DNA from: Geomonas sp. Red32 | Lineage (GTDB): Bacteria > Desulfobacterota > Desulfuromonadia > Geobacterales > Geobacteraceae | Assembly (NCBI RefSeq): GCF_023652955.1 | Contig: NZ_JAKLOY010000002.1 | Coordinates: 186,001 to 250,000 of the forward strand | Reading direction: 5' to 3' | DNA: 64,000 nt | In this document: in pieces, positions 43,252 through 52,105 of the stretch | Numbering within the stretch: the first letter of the stretch is position 1 | Layout of the letters: each line of letters starts with the position of its first letter | The notes under the pieces: generated by a model | Database searches by the model: none | What the model was told of the DNA's origin: nothing | Seen by the model: only the letters and a program-made list of their open reading frames with translations | Made by a program: the position numbers and the translations under genes

Positions 43252-44157
43252 TCACGGGGCGTTTTCCCTGTTGTTGAGCTCGATCCTGAACTCGGCGCCG
43301 TCGCCGACGTTGGCGGCCGTCAGGCTCCCCCCCATGTTCCTCTCGATAATGCTCTTGGCCATGAAGAGGCCGATGCCCGTCCCTCCCGCCGGTCCCTTGG
43401 TGGTGAAGTAGGGGTCGAAGACCCGGTCCAGGATCTCCGGCGGGATGCCGCCTGCGTTGTCGGCGATCGCCACCTGCGTCACCCCCGGTCCTCTGCGCAC
43501 CCGGATGGTGACCGCCGGCTTTTCCGCTTTGGCGGCCAGCAGCGCGTCGCGGGCGTTCATGAGGATATTGAGGATGACCTGCGAGAATTCGCTGGGGTAG
43601 CCATGCACCACCGGGTCGCAGTCGGCATCGAGCTTGACCTCGATGTTACGGGAACCGAAGGCCGCCTCCAGGAAGGAGCGGACCTTGCCGAGCACCTTCA
43701 CGAGCCGGAAATCGACCATGTCGAACTCGGGACGGAAAAAGGTGCTGAAGTCGTCGATGGTCCTCGACATCCGGCGCACCGTCTCCATGGTCTTGGAGAG
43801 GTTTTGCTGTATGAACTCCGGGGTGAACTCCCCGAGCCGGTAGGTCATCTGGAGATCCTGGGCCAAAAGCCCCAAGGTGTTGATCGGCTGGCGCCATTGG
43901 TGTGCGATGTTGTTGATCATCTCGGCCATGAACGCCTGCCGTCCCTGGACCATCAACTGGTCGTCCTTTAACCGCTCGAGCCTTACCTCTTCCTTGACGA
44001 GCCGCTTGCCGGCCGCCTTCAGTTCGCGGCATTCCTGCTCGCACCTTCGCCGCGCCTCCCGTTCCCTCACCAGGGAAGCGAACTTCGCGTCGAGGTTTTT
44101 TTGCAGGGACTGAATCTGCGAAAGCAGCAGCCTGTTTCGTTCATCCAGCGGCTTCAT
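43252..44157 (-). CDS. Short coiled-coil histidine kinase
   Basis: A 301-residue kinase. The first 70 or so residues are a charged coiled coil with no sensor domain. HisKA follows with H86 in NNIAHQWRQPINTLG, then HATPase_c (ILNILMNARDA, DNAGGIPPE, GTGIGLFMAK). The catalytic core is close to those of the kinases at 34147-36582 and 38816-41065. Without its own input it may be driven by a partner or scaffold, perhaps through the coiled coil. GGAGAG precedes the ATG, and the upstream GAF kinase ends 88 bp away. Confidence 0.92.
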   Translation of the reverse strand: MKPLDERNRLLLSQIQSLQKNLDAKFASLVREREARRRCEQECRELKAAGKRLVKEEVRLERLKDDQLMVQGRQAFMAEMINNIAHQWRQPINTLGLLAQDLQMTYRLGEFTPEFIQQNLSKTMETVRRMSRTIDDFSTFFRPEFDMVDFRLVKVLGKVRSFLEAAFGSRNIEVKLDADCDPVVHGYPSEFSQVILNILMNARDALLAAKAEKPAVTIRVRRGPGVTQVAIADNAGGIPPEILDRVFDPYFTTKGPAGGTGIGLFMAKSIIERNMGGSLTAANVGDGAEFRIELNNRENAP

Positions 44158-44245
44158 AATGCTCTCCGATCACCGCTTCCCTCCCGTCCGATCCAGCAGC
44201 GGGATAGGGCCGGGGAGGACAGTTACAGATAGAGTCGCCGTTTGC

Positions 44246-46330
44246 TCATTTGGCCGGCTTGGTCCGGGCGGCCAGGGGATCCGGGGTGGCCACCAGCAGG
44301 GGAGCCTTGGCGGCCCTCGGGAGCTCGATCCAGAAACGGCTCCCCTCCCCGGCCCTGGACTCGACGCCGATCCTCCCCCCCAGGCGGTTGACCGCCCTTC
44401 TCACGATGGCGAGGCCGACCCCGGTGCCGGGATAGCTCTCGATGGGGTGCAATCGCTCGAAGATGTTGAAGATACGCTCCTGGTGTTCGGCGGGGATACC
44501 GATGCCGTTATCCTCCACGTAGAGCCGGCAGTACCGCTCCCCCTGCTCGGCCGAGATCCTCAGCCGCGGGTGGACGCCGCCGGGGACGAACTTGATGGCG
44601 TTGGTCAGCAGGTTTAAAAGCACCTGCACGAGCACAGTGGGGTGGCCTGCCACCTCGGGGAGCTCTCCCCGCACCTCCAGGCGGTACTGCTTCCCCCCCG
44701 CGACCAGATCGAGCTGGCGAAGCGCCTCGGCCACCACCTGGGAGAGGCTCACCGTCTCCAGTTGGATCTCCTGGCGGCTGAGGCGGCTGTAGGCGAGGAG
44801 GTCCTGGATGAGCAGGTCCATCCCCTGGGCGGCGGACAGGATCCTCCCGAGGTACTCGATCCGCTGGGATTCGTCGAGGGTACCGTCCTCGAGGAGGATC
44901 TCGGCGAACCCGCGCATGGCCCGCAGCGGAGCCCGGAGGTCGTGGGAGACCGAATGGGCGAAGGAGTCGAGCTCGCTGTTGATCTCCTCGAGCTGCGCGG
45001 TCCGCTCGGCGACCCGCACCTCGAGGCCGGCCGCATCGGACTGGACCCGGGCCAGCAGCTGGGCGACCTCGGCCTCGGCCCGGCACCGCCCGGTGACGTC
45101 CTCCAGCATGACGATTGCGTAGTGGACGCAGCAATCTTCCTGGACCGCCGAGACGGTCAGCCGCACCCACAACTCCCGGCCGCCGGTACCGCGGAACAGT
45201 TTCTCCTCCTGGTAGCGGCCGAGATTGCCGTCCACCAGCGAGGCGAAACGGGCGCCGTCCAGGCCGAGGCCGACCGTTTCCCACTGCTGGTCCTCGTTGC
45301 CGAACATCTCCCGCAGGGCCGGGTTGCCGTGCAGAATCTTCCCCTGGCGGTCGACGATGGCGATGCCGATCCCCGCCCCCTCGAAGATGGAACGGAAACG
45401 CTCTTCGCTGCGCCTGAGGAGTTCCTCGTTGGCCATCGCCTCGGTAACGTCGACCATCACCCCGCGCAAGGTGGCGCCCCGCTCTCCCCTGACCACCCGG
45501 GCGTGATCCCTCAGCCAGATCTCGGCTCCCCCGGCGGCCAGGAAACGGTAGCGAAAACGGCGGTCTCTTCCTTCGGCGGCGGTCTGGCGGCAGATCCCCA
45601 CCACCCGCTCGCGGTCGCCGGGGTGAAGGTGGCGTACCCAGAAATCGGGCTCCTCCAGCCATTGGGAGACGGGATAGCCAAGGAGCTCCTCGGCACGACG
45701 GCTGACGAAGGTGAAACGGAAGGGATCGACTTCGGCCTCCCACACGATGGCGTCGAGCCCCTCGACGAGCTCGCGGTAGCGCTCGGTGCTCTCCCTGAGC
45801 TTCGCCCCGATGGCGCTGACGGTCCGGAAGGCGTGGGCGTTGCGGGCGGCCAACGCGGCAATCTGGGCGGCCGAGGCAAGCTGGTCCTGGTCGAAACGGG
45901 TGAAGCCGGTGCCGTCCTTCTTGTTGTGGAGTTCGAGGAAACCGATCATTTGGCCTCCCGCATCGTGGATCGGTGTACCGATGAGCGAGGTGACGCCGTA
46001 ACGGGCCGCGAGCTGGGCATCGACAGCGGGGTCGTTTCCCACGTCGTTGCAGAGGTGGGGAAGCGGGGTGGTAAGGATCCGCCCGGGGATCGGGTCGCCG
46101 GGGGACCAGTGGCTGTCAGGAGTGGCCAGCTGACCGCCGGCGATGCGCCGGAAGCCGGAAAGCCCGTCGCTGGCGCAGAGGGCGGCGATCCCCCCTTCCG
46201 CACCGGCCATGGCAACCGCGGCGCGCACGAGGCCGTCGAGGATGTCGTCGACCTCGAGGGTGGACTGAAGGGATACGCTAAGCCCCCTCAGTGCCAGCAA
46301 GGCTCTTTCCGTCCGGGTAGCTTCGTCCAT
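44246..46330 (-). CDS. GAF-PAS-PAS histidine kinase
   Basis: A 694-residue cytoplasmic kinase. Order: GAF (about 15-165, PIPGRILTTPLPHLCNDV, GFLELHNKKDGTGF), PAS/PAC (about 180-305), a second PAS (about 315-430), a coiled coil, HisKA with H463 (SVSHDLRAPLRAM) and HATPase_c (LLNLLTNAIKFVPG, DNGIGIP, GTGVGLAIVRRA). Its H-box is of the SHDLRAPL type, like the REC-PAS kinase and unlike its HQWRQP neighbours. It is the most upstream gene of the island and lies 143 bp from the glycosylase gene. Confidence 0.92.
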   Translation of the reverse strand: MDEATRTERALLALRGLSVSLQSTLEVDDILDGLVRAAVAMAGAEGGIAALCASDGLSGFRRIAGGQLATPDSHWSPGDPIPGRILTTPLPHLCNDVGNDPAVDAQLAARYGVTSLIGTPIHDAGGQMIGFLELHNKKDGTGFTRFDQDQLASAAQIAALAARNAHAFRTVSAIGAKLRESTERYRELVEGLDAIVWEAEVDPFRFTFVSRRAEELLGYPVSQWLEEPDFWVRHLHPGDRERVVGICRQTAAEGRDRRFRYRFLAAGGAEIWLRDHARVVRGERGATLRGVMVDVTEAMANEELLRRSEERFRSIFEGAGIGIAIVDRQGKILHGNPALREMFGNEDQQWETVGLGLDGARFASLVDGNLGRYQEEKLFRGTGGRELWVRLTVSAVQEDCCVHYAIVMLEDVTGRCRAEAEVAQLLARVQSDAAGLEVRVAERTAQLEEINSELDSFAHSVSHDLRAPLRAMRGFAEILLEDGTLDESQRIEYLGRILSAAQGMDLLIQDLLAYSRLSRQEIQLETVSLSQVVAEALRQLDLVAGGKQYRLEVRGELPEVAGHPTVLVQVLLNLLTNAIKFVPGGVHPRLRISAEQGERYCRLYVEDNGIGIPAEHQERIFNIFERLHPIESYPGTGVGLAIVRRAVNRLGGRIGVESRAGEGSRFWIELPRAAKAPLLVATPDPLAARTKPAK

Positions 46331-46473
46331 GTGAGTCTTCCTTGGAATTGCCTCATGAATAAACCAAGTATATCCGAGGCGGAATTCCTTGCATCACAAA
46401 TTTCGAGGGGGATGCTTCGGGGAGCGCGGTCCAGCGAGGGCCGCCGGTCCTGCTTTCCGGTGGCAAGGCGGGG

Positions 46474-47043
46474 TCAGTAACGGGAGACGAAGCGGTTTCC
46501 TTTCAGGTAGAAACGAAGGGGCGCGGCCGCCCAGGAGCCGGAATAGGCGACGCCGATCCTCGGGCGGGCGGCGATCTCGGCATCCCCGGGTGGCGTTCCG
46601 GCAGCGATGAAGAAGTCGGCGGAGAGGAGATCGTGACCGTTGAGGCGGCCGTCGATGAGCATGGCCTTCGAGAGGAGCCCGGGGCCCCGGGTGTTCGCCG
46701 CCAGGTTCGCGACCGGCTCCAGGGCGCGCAGCAGGACGGCCGCGCCGTGCCCCTCCCGCTCGGTCACCACGTTCATGCACCAGTGGATGCCGTAGACGAG
46801 GTAGACGTAGGCGTAGCCGGGGGGGCCGAAGAGGATGCGGGTGCGGGGGGTGATCCCTTTGGAGGAGTGGGCGGCCAGGTCGTGAGGGCCGAGGTAGGCC
46901 TCCACCTCGACGATGGCTCCTACTCTCGCCACTCCCGCCACCCGGTGAACCAGGAGCTGACCGAGCAGCGCCCTGGCCACCGTTTCGGTGTCGCGGTCGT
47001 AGAACGAGCGGGGAAGCGGGTCCCAGCAGTCGGGAGAGTCCAT
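46474..47043 (-). CDS. DNA-3-methyladenine glycosylase (AAG/MPG family)
   Basis: A 189-residue alkyladenine glycosylase that excises alkylated or deaminated purines. The catalytic Glu lies in GAIVEVEAYLGPHDLAAHSS. Further family marks are GPPGYAYVYLVYGIHWCMNVV and the substrate-contact AVLLRALEP. Length fits the bacterial short form. It starts 16 bp after the lipoprotein gene's stop and is probably co-transcribed with it; there is no functional link between the two. Confidence 0.95.
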   Translation of the reverse strand: MDSPDCWDPLPRSFYDRDTETVARALLGQLLVHRVAGVARVGAIVEVEAYLGPHDLAAHSSKGITPRTRILFGPPGYAYVYLVYGIHWCMNVVTEREGHGAAVLLRALEPVANLAANTRGPGLLSKAMLIDGRLNGHDLLSADFFIAAGTPPGDAEIAARPRIGVAYSGSWAAAPLRFYLKGNRFVSRY

Positions 47044-47059
47044 GGCACCACCGCTGCCG

Positions 47060-47689
47060 CTAGATAAGCCCCTGGCGGGAGAGCGACTCCACCACGATGC
47101 GGGCCAACTCCTTGCCGACGGTGACCACCTTCTCCGGCTCGTTGCTCTCCACGGTGGCGGCCCAGATCAGTTTCCCGTTGGTGGCATCGAAGAGGTTCAA
47201 CTGCATGGTGGCCACGTCATAGGTGGTGATGAAGGCGGGACCGTAGTTGGCCATCGAGCCGTAGTAGCCGTAGAGATCCCAGGCGGGGAAGGCTTCCGGG
47301 TACCAGTGCCCGGGGTAAGTAGTGACGTAACCCGGCTGGACGGTGGTCTGCTGCTCGACCCGGATGGTCTGCACGGTGAGTACCGCCTGGACGGAGGCAC
47401 GCTTCACGGCGCCGTCCAAGGCTTCCCAGTTTGCCATCCCGGTCGGAAGCTCGGTGTAGCCGGGGATGGCCTGCACCCCGCGGGCAGCCAGTTCCGCCGC
47501 AATCATGTCCTCATAGACCCTGCGGCTCGACTCCTTCTTGGTGATGCTCACCACCATGACCTTCTTGAGATGCGGGGTTGAAACGGCGGGATTGCGCCAG
47601 GTATCGACGACCGAGACGGACGCGCAGGAACAGAGGAGGAACGTAAACAGAAGCAGACCGCCAGCCTTGCAAAGGGAGAGCGTTTTCAT
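47060..47689 (-). CDS. Putative lipoprotein of unknown function
   Basis: A 209-residue protein whose N-terminus is a lipoprotein signal (MKTLSLCKAGGLLLFTFLLC, then SC), the acceptor Cys probably being the second of the pair. The mature part begins ASVSVVDTWRNPAV, with an alpha/beta stretch MVVSITKKESSRRVYEDMIA and a Gly/Tyr-rich middle (about 130-165). It resembles DUF4136-like lipoproteins, but I am not certain. The ATG at 47689 has GGAGG upstream; the longer frame lacks a signal. It is likely anchored in the outer membrane and co-transcribed with the glycosylase gene. Confidence 0.78.
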   Translation of the reverse strand: MKTLSLCKAGGLLLFTFLLCSCASVSVVDTWRNPAVSTPHLKKVMVVSITKKESSRRVYEDMIAAELAARGVQAIPGYTELPTGMANWEALDGAVKRASVQAVLTVQTIRVEQQTTVQPGYVTTYPGHWYPEAFPAWDLYGYYGSMANYGPAFITTYDVATMQLNLFDATNGKLIWAATVESNEPEKVVTVGKELARIVVESLSRQGLI

Positions 47690-47938
47690 TGCCTTACCTC
47701 CTGTAGCCGCTGAGGTGAAGAAAGATCCACTCTTCTGATGATAACACCTCCGGGGTGTTTGCACATTAACGTAGGCCATAATCTTGCTCCCATTTGGCAA
47801 TGGTATATACTAAGTATTATCCACCGTTAGCGCATTCCTTTTAGGTTCCGGACACCTCGGCCACGCCCACTTTATCATGAAGGGCACTACCGCTCGTGCC
47901 ACGACCTTCACGCTGGCGAAACGAAAAGGAGGAAAGCC

Positions 47939-48409
47939 ATGGACACCATCAATCGCATTCTTGCCATCAGCAGGATCAGCGAAGATTGCCGCGACGTCGT
48001 GAACAACGGCATTTCTCTGGCCAAGAAACTCGGGGCGGAGCTGGAAGTGCTGCACCTGATATCGAACCCGGTGGACCAGGAGGCCCTGAACGCGCCCCTA
48101 CCCTACCCGGATGCCGCGCACAAGACCTACGCGAGCATCCGCGAAGAGGCCAAGGAAGAGCTGGAAAAGATCCTCCGCCGGGAGCTCAACTCGGGATTCC
48201 CGATCAAGCTGATCGTCCGGGACGGGAGCCCCATCGACGAGGTGACCAGCGTCGTGAAGGAGGAGAACATCGACCTGATCGTCATGCTGGCCCACCAGGA
48301 GACCCGGCTGGAGCACGCGCTGTTCGGCAGCGAGAGCGAGGCCATCCTGCGCTCCATGCCGTGCAACATCCTCCTGGTGAAGAAGGAGCCACACCCGATC
48401 AAGTGGTAG
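47939..48409 (+). CDS. Universal stress protein (UspA family)
   Basis: A 156-residue single-domain Usp. It has the opening strand INRILAISRISED, an alpha/beta fold, the helix DEVTSVVKEENIDLIVMLAH and the C-terminal RSMPCNILLVKK. The phosphate loop keeps LFGSESEAIL but lacks the first glycines of the ATP-binding G-x2-G-x9-GS pattern, so ATP binding is uncertain. AGGAGGAAAG precedes the ATG. A rubredoxin gene follows after 64 bp with a shared terminator, suggesting a stress or redox response unit. Confidence 0.9.
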   Translation: MDTINRILAISRISEDCRDVVNNGISLAKKLGAELEVLHLISNPVDQEALNAPLPYPDAAHKTYASIREEAKEELEKILRRELNSGFPIKLIVRDGSPIDEVTSVVKEENIDLIVMLAHQETRLEHALFGSESEAILRSMPCNILLVKKEPHPIKW

Positions 48410-48473
48410 CCGCAGGCGCAGGAGGCACCTTCCCCGTTCACGGGACAGGGATTTTACCGGTACAGGAGGCGGC

Positions 48474-48650
48474 ATGCAGAGTTGGACCTGCACGATTTGC
48501 CAGTACATGTACGATCCGGACGAGGGCGACGCCATCAACGACGTCCCCCCCGGGGTCTCGTTCGAGGAGTTGCTGGAGGAGTGGACCTGCCCCGTCTGCA
48601 AAGGGGGCAAAAGGAACTTCGTTCCGGTCGCGCCGCCGGAAGAGCGGTAA
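48474..48650 (+). CDS. Rubredoxin
   Basis: A 58-residue protein (frame MQSWTCTICQYMYDPDEGD to VAPPEER). C6, C9, C39 and C42 form the two C-x2-C knuckles (CTIC and CPVC) that hold a single iron. The usual aromatic core is present (W4, Y11, Y13, F30, W37, F49). Rubredoxins carry electrons at low potential in anaerobes, often to oxygen- or peroxide-detoxifying enzymes. AGGAGG lies just before the ATG. The upstream neighbour is the universal stress protein gene, and a terminator follows. Confidence 0.95.
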   Translation: MQSWTCTICQYMYDPDEGDAINDVPPGVSFEELLEEWTCPVCKGGKRNFVPVAPPEER

Positions 48651-48687
48651 ACGGTACGATTCCAGCGGCTAGAAAAGATTGACCGAC

Positions 48688-48720
48688 AGCGGGACCGGGG
48701 TTACCCTGTTCCCGCTTTTC
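48688..48720 (+). terminator. Rho-independent terminator after rubredoxin
   Basis: AGCGGGA pairs with TCCCGCT (stem extended by GGG/CCC across an internal loop), followed by TTTTC. It ends 70 bases past the stop codon. Confidence 0.6.
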
Positions 48721-48732
48721 ATTGTGTATCAC

Positions 48733-48772
48733 TACCCCATCCTCACCCACCCATCCCCTCGAAGGGGGGAGC
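48733..48772. repeat. C/G-tract palindromic repeat, family A, before the ABC operon
   Basis: TACCCCATCCTCACCCACCC then ATCCCCTCGAAGGGGGGAGCG. It shares CCCCATCCTCACCC and the TCCCC-T-GAAGGGG core with the other copies. It lies 32 bases upstream of the ABC ATPase start. Confidence 0.7.
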
Positions 48773-48804
48773 GTTGGACTTGGCGGACTACTGGCGGAAA
48801 CTGC

Positions 48805-49482
48805 ATGCCCATTCTCGAGACAACCACTCTCTCCAAAATCTATCTCATCGCAGGAAGACCGGTGCCGGTACTCGACGATGTCTCCCTTAAGGTCGAGCGG
48901 GGGGAATTCCTGGTCGTGAAGGGGGAAAGCGGGAGCGGGAAGTCGACCCTCCTCTCCATCCTTTCCGGGCTGGACCGCCCCGACCGCGGCCGCGTGCTGA
49001 TCGGCGGGATGGACATCACCGATCTCGGCGAGGACGCGCTGGCCCCCTTGAGAAACACCACTTTCGGCTTCGTCTTCCAATCCTTTCACCTGGTTCCTTC
49101 CTTGACCGCGCGGGAGAACGTGATGTTTCCGGCCGAGCTGAAGGGAGACCCGCAGGCCCGCGGGAAGGCAGAGTCGCTCATGGGGCGGGTTGGGCTTTCG
49201 GAGCGGCTCAACAGCTTTCCGCACCAACTCTCCGGAGGCGAGAAGCAGCGCTGCGCCATCTGCCGTGCTCTCATCAACGATCCCCCAATCGTCTTCGCCG
49301 ACGAACCGACCGGCAACCTCGATTCGGTGAACGGAGCCGGTATCCTCGAACTTCTTCTGGAGTTGCAGCGCGAGCGGCGGACCACCCTCATCCTGGTCAC
49401 CCACAGCCAGGAGATAGCCGCCAGCGCCGACCGGGTCATCACCCTCCGTGACGGCCGCATCGTCACCGGCCAGCGCTCCTGA
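48805..49482 (+). CDS. ABC transporter ATP-binding protein (YbbA/LolD-like)
   Basis: A 225-residue ABC ATPase with Walker A GESGSGKSTLLS, Q loop FVFQSFHL, signature LSGGEKQR, Walker B IVFADEPTGNLDS and H loop LVTHSQE. The DEPTGNLDS form is typical of the MacB/LolD/FtsE/YbbA group that pairs with FtsX-type permeases. I used the ATG at 48805; the longer upstream frame runs through the palindromic repeat and is not credible. The permease starts 10 bp after the stop. A lipid or lipoprotein export function is inferred. Confidence 0.93.
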   Translation: MPILETTTLSKIYLIAGRPVPVLDDVSLKVERGEFLVVKGESGSGKSTLLSILSGLDRPDRGRVLIGGMDITDLGEDALAPLRNTTFGFVFQSFHLVPSLTARENVMFPAELKGDPQARGKAESLMGRVGLSERLNSFPHQLSGGEKQRCAICRALINDPPIVFADEPTGNLDSVNGAGILELLLELQRERRTTLILVTHSQEIAASADRVITLRDGRIVTGQRS

Positions 49483-49492
49483 TCGCCCCGCC

Positions 49493-51988
49493 ATGGTCAA
49501 CGCTCACTTCATCCTGCGACAGATAACCGGAGCCAGACGCCAGTCGGCCCTCTTCGTCCTCTGCGTCGCTCTCTCTATGATCACCCTGGTCTCCCTCGGG
49601 AGCTTCAACCGGAGCGTCCAGCGCTCCCTCTGGCGGGACGCCCGCGCCCTCCACGCGGCGGACATCATCGTCCGCGCCCACGCCCAGCTCCCTCCTCCCC
49701 TGGAGACTGAGATCGCGGCCCTGACGAGAAACCGCGCCATCACGACCGCCCGCTACTACGACTTCTACACCGTCATCCAGAAGACCACCGGAGAAGGATC
49801 GCTGCTGTCGGATCTCAAGGCGGTCGAGCCGGGATACCCTTTCTACGGACAGGTACTCCTCGCCTCCGGCCGCCCGTTCCACGAAGTGCTAACCACCGGG
49901 AGCCTCATTGCCGAAAGGTCTTTCCTCGACCGCCTCGGCGTCAGGACCGGGGACCGGGTACGCATAGGTAATGCGACACTTACCGTCAAGGATGTAGTCG
50001 TCCAGGAACCGGACCGGCCGGTCAATTTCTTCGCGCTCGGGCCCCGGGTCTTCGTTCCGGCGGCGGATCTCCCGGCCATTGGCCTCTTGGGCAAGGGGAG
50101 CCGCGCGGAGTACGTGACACTCGCCAAACTGACTGACCAGGCGAAGCTCGCGCCGGTGGTGGAGGCGCTCCGGAGCGCGGCCGGAGAGAGCCGGGTGCGG
50201 GTGGAGACCTACCGGGACGCCGACTCGCGGGTGAAGAAGTTCTTCGACAACCTCCTCTTTTTCCTGGATTTAAGCGGGATCTTCACCCTTCTTTTGGCCG
50301 GGTTCGGCATCCAGAGCACCCTCTTCGCCCTTCTCAAAGAGCAGGAGAAGACCATCGCGGTCATGAAGGCGGTGGGGGCGAAAAGCCGCTACATCATCGG
50401 CCACTTCCTGGCGGTCACCCTGCTCCTCGGGCTCACGGGGACCGTGGCGGGGCTTGCGGCCAGCTTCGCCCTCCAGCGCTATCTGCCCAGGCTTTTCAGC
50501 GGGCTCATCCCGGCCCAGGTCGATTATGCCGTCTCGGGGTGGGCGGTGGCCGAAGGGGTGGCGATCGGGTTCATCGTGGTGCTCCTTTTCACCGCCCTCC
50601 CCCTGTACCGGCTCAAGGAGGTGAAGCCGCGCATCATCCTCGGCAAGGAGGAACAGGAGGGATTCTGGACCCGCTCGACCTGGGTCATCGGCGGCACCGG
50701 TACCCTCTTTTTCTTTGCGATGGTCCTGCTGAAAATACGGGACGTGACCACCGGGCTCTACTTCGTCGGGGCGATCGTGGGGCTCGTCTTCGCCGCGTTC
50801 GTGCTGGCCTCCATCATCCTGTGGGGATTGAAGAGGCTCCACCCGAAAAACCTCGCCCTGCGCCAGGCGCTCAAGGGGCTCTTCAGGCCGCGCAATGCGT
50901 CCCGCCCGATCCTGGTCACCCTTTCGGCCGGTTTCGCGGTCATCTTCGCCATCACCCTGGTCGAGCAGAATCTCGATGCCTCCTTCATTCAGTCTTTCCC
51001 GCCGGGTGCGCCGACCGTTTTCTTCATCGACATCCAGCCGGCGCAAAAGGACGACTTTGCCAAGACGCTGGGGACCAAGGGGGAATTCTTCCCCATCATA
51101 CGGGCCACCATCAACGCCATCAACGGTGAGCCGGTCGACATGGCAAAGCAGCGCCAGTCGAGGGGAGACAACCTGAGCCGCGAATTCAACCTCACCTACC
51201 GCGACTACCTTTTGCCGGACGAGCGGATTACCGCGGGGAAGGCCCTCTTCAGAAACGATTGGCAGGTGCCCCAGGTTTCGGTGCTCGATACCGTGCTGAA
51301 GATGCACCAAATGAAGGTGGGCGACACCTTGACCTTCCGGGTCCAAGGGATCCCGATCGAGGCCCGGATCTCCAGCATCCGCACGCGAAACAGCAGCGGG
51401 TTCACCCCGTACTTCTATTTTGTCTTCCCGCCGAGCGTCCTGGCCGATGCCCCCCAGACCCTTTTCTGCGCGGCCCGTATCGCCAAGAAGGAGATAGCAG
51501 CCGTCCAGAACCGGATCGTCCAGCGCTTTCCCAACATCAGCGTCATCGACCTCACCGAGACCGCGGAGCTCTTCGGACGCATCATGGGGAAACTCTCGAC
51601 CATCGTCAGGTTCTTCACCTCCTTCAGCCTGCTGGCCGGGATACTGATCGTGGTCAGCTCGGTATTCGCCACCCGCTACGCCCGCACCCAGGAAGCCGTC
51701 TATTTCACCATCCTGGGAGCCCGGGCCAGGTTCGTCATGGCGGTCTTCGCCGTCGAGAACCTGCTCTTGGGCGTATCCAGCGGCGTCATCGCCCTGGCGA
51801 TCTCCCAGGTGGCAAGCCTGGCGATCTGCCGGAAGAGCCTCGACATGGAGTACCACCCCTACCTCGCCCAGAGTCTCCTGCTGGTGCTGGCTACCACCGT
51901 GCTGGTGATGGTGGTCGGGATGGCGGCGACTATCCCCATCCTGCGGCAAAAGCCGGTGGTCTTTTTGAGGGAGCATGCGGAGGAGTGA
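49493..51988 (+). CDS. FtsX/MacB-type ABC permease (YbbP-like)
   Basis: An 831-residue membrane protein with two FtsX/MacB-like halves. It has an N-terminal helix (SALFVLCVALSMITLVSLGS), a periplasmic domain (about 45-260), helices near 265-400 (first FtsX domain, KAVGAKSRYIIGHFLAV), further helices near 425-520, a second periplasmic loop and terminal helices (TILGARARFVMAVFAVEN). Size and architecture fit YbbP, which works with YbbA and often lies beside TesA, exactly the order seen here. Such systems extract substrates from the membrane rather than transport across it; the cargo is unknown. Confidence 0.9.
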   Translation: MVNAHFILRQITGARRQSALFVLCVALSMITLVSLGSFNRSVQRSLWRDARALHAADIIVRAHAQLPPPLETEIAALTRNRAITTARYYDFYTVIQKTTGEGSLLSDLKAVEPGYPFYGQVLLASGRPFHEVLTTGSLIAERSFLDRLGVRTGDRVRIGNATLTVKDVVVQEPDRPVNFFALGPRVFVPAADLPAIGLLGKGSRAEYVTLAKLTDQAKLAPVVEALRSAAGESRVRVETYRDADSRVKKFFDNLLFFLDLSGIFTLLLAGFGIQSTLFALLKEQEKTIAVMKAVGAKSRYIIGHFLAVTLLLGLTGTVAGLAASFALQRYLPRLFSGLIPAQVDYAVSGWAVAEGVAIGFIVVLLFTALPLYRLKEVKPRIILGKEEQEGFWTRSTWVIGGTGTLFFFAMVLLKIRDVTTGLYFVGAIVGLVFAAFVLASIILWGLKRLHPKNLALRQALKGLFRPRNASRPILVTLSAGFAVIFAITLVEQNLDASFIQSFPPGAPTVFFIDIQPAQKDDFAKTLGTKGEFFPIIRATINAINGEPVDMAKQRQSRGDNLSREFNLTYRDYLLPDERITAGKALFRNDWQVPQVSVLDTVLKMHQMKVGDTLTFRVQGIPIEARISSIRTRNSSGFTPYFYFVFPPSVLADAPQTLFCAARIAKKEIAAVQNRIVQRFPNISVIDLTETAELFGRIMGKLSTIVRFFTSFSLLAGILIVVSSVFATRYARTQEAVYFTILGARARFVMAVFAVENLLLGVSSGVIALAISQVASLAICRKSLDMEYHPYLAQSLLLVLATTVLVMVVGMAATIPILRQKPVVFLREHAEE

Positions 51989-52105
51989 GGTGCGAGGGTG
52001 ATTGGGAAGAGGATGAACAGGGGCGAAGGGGAGTGGTTGCCGGCCGGGAGGGAGACACGCAGGGTAAAGAGATACGCGGATAAGTATCCAAGGGGGATTT
52101 TTCAC

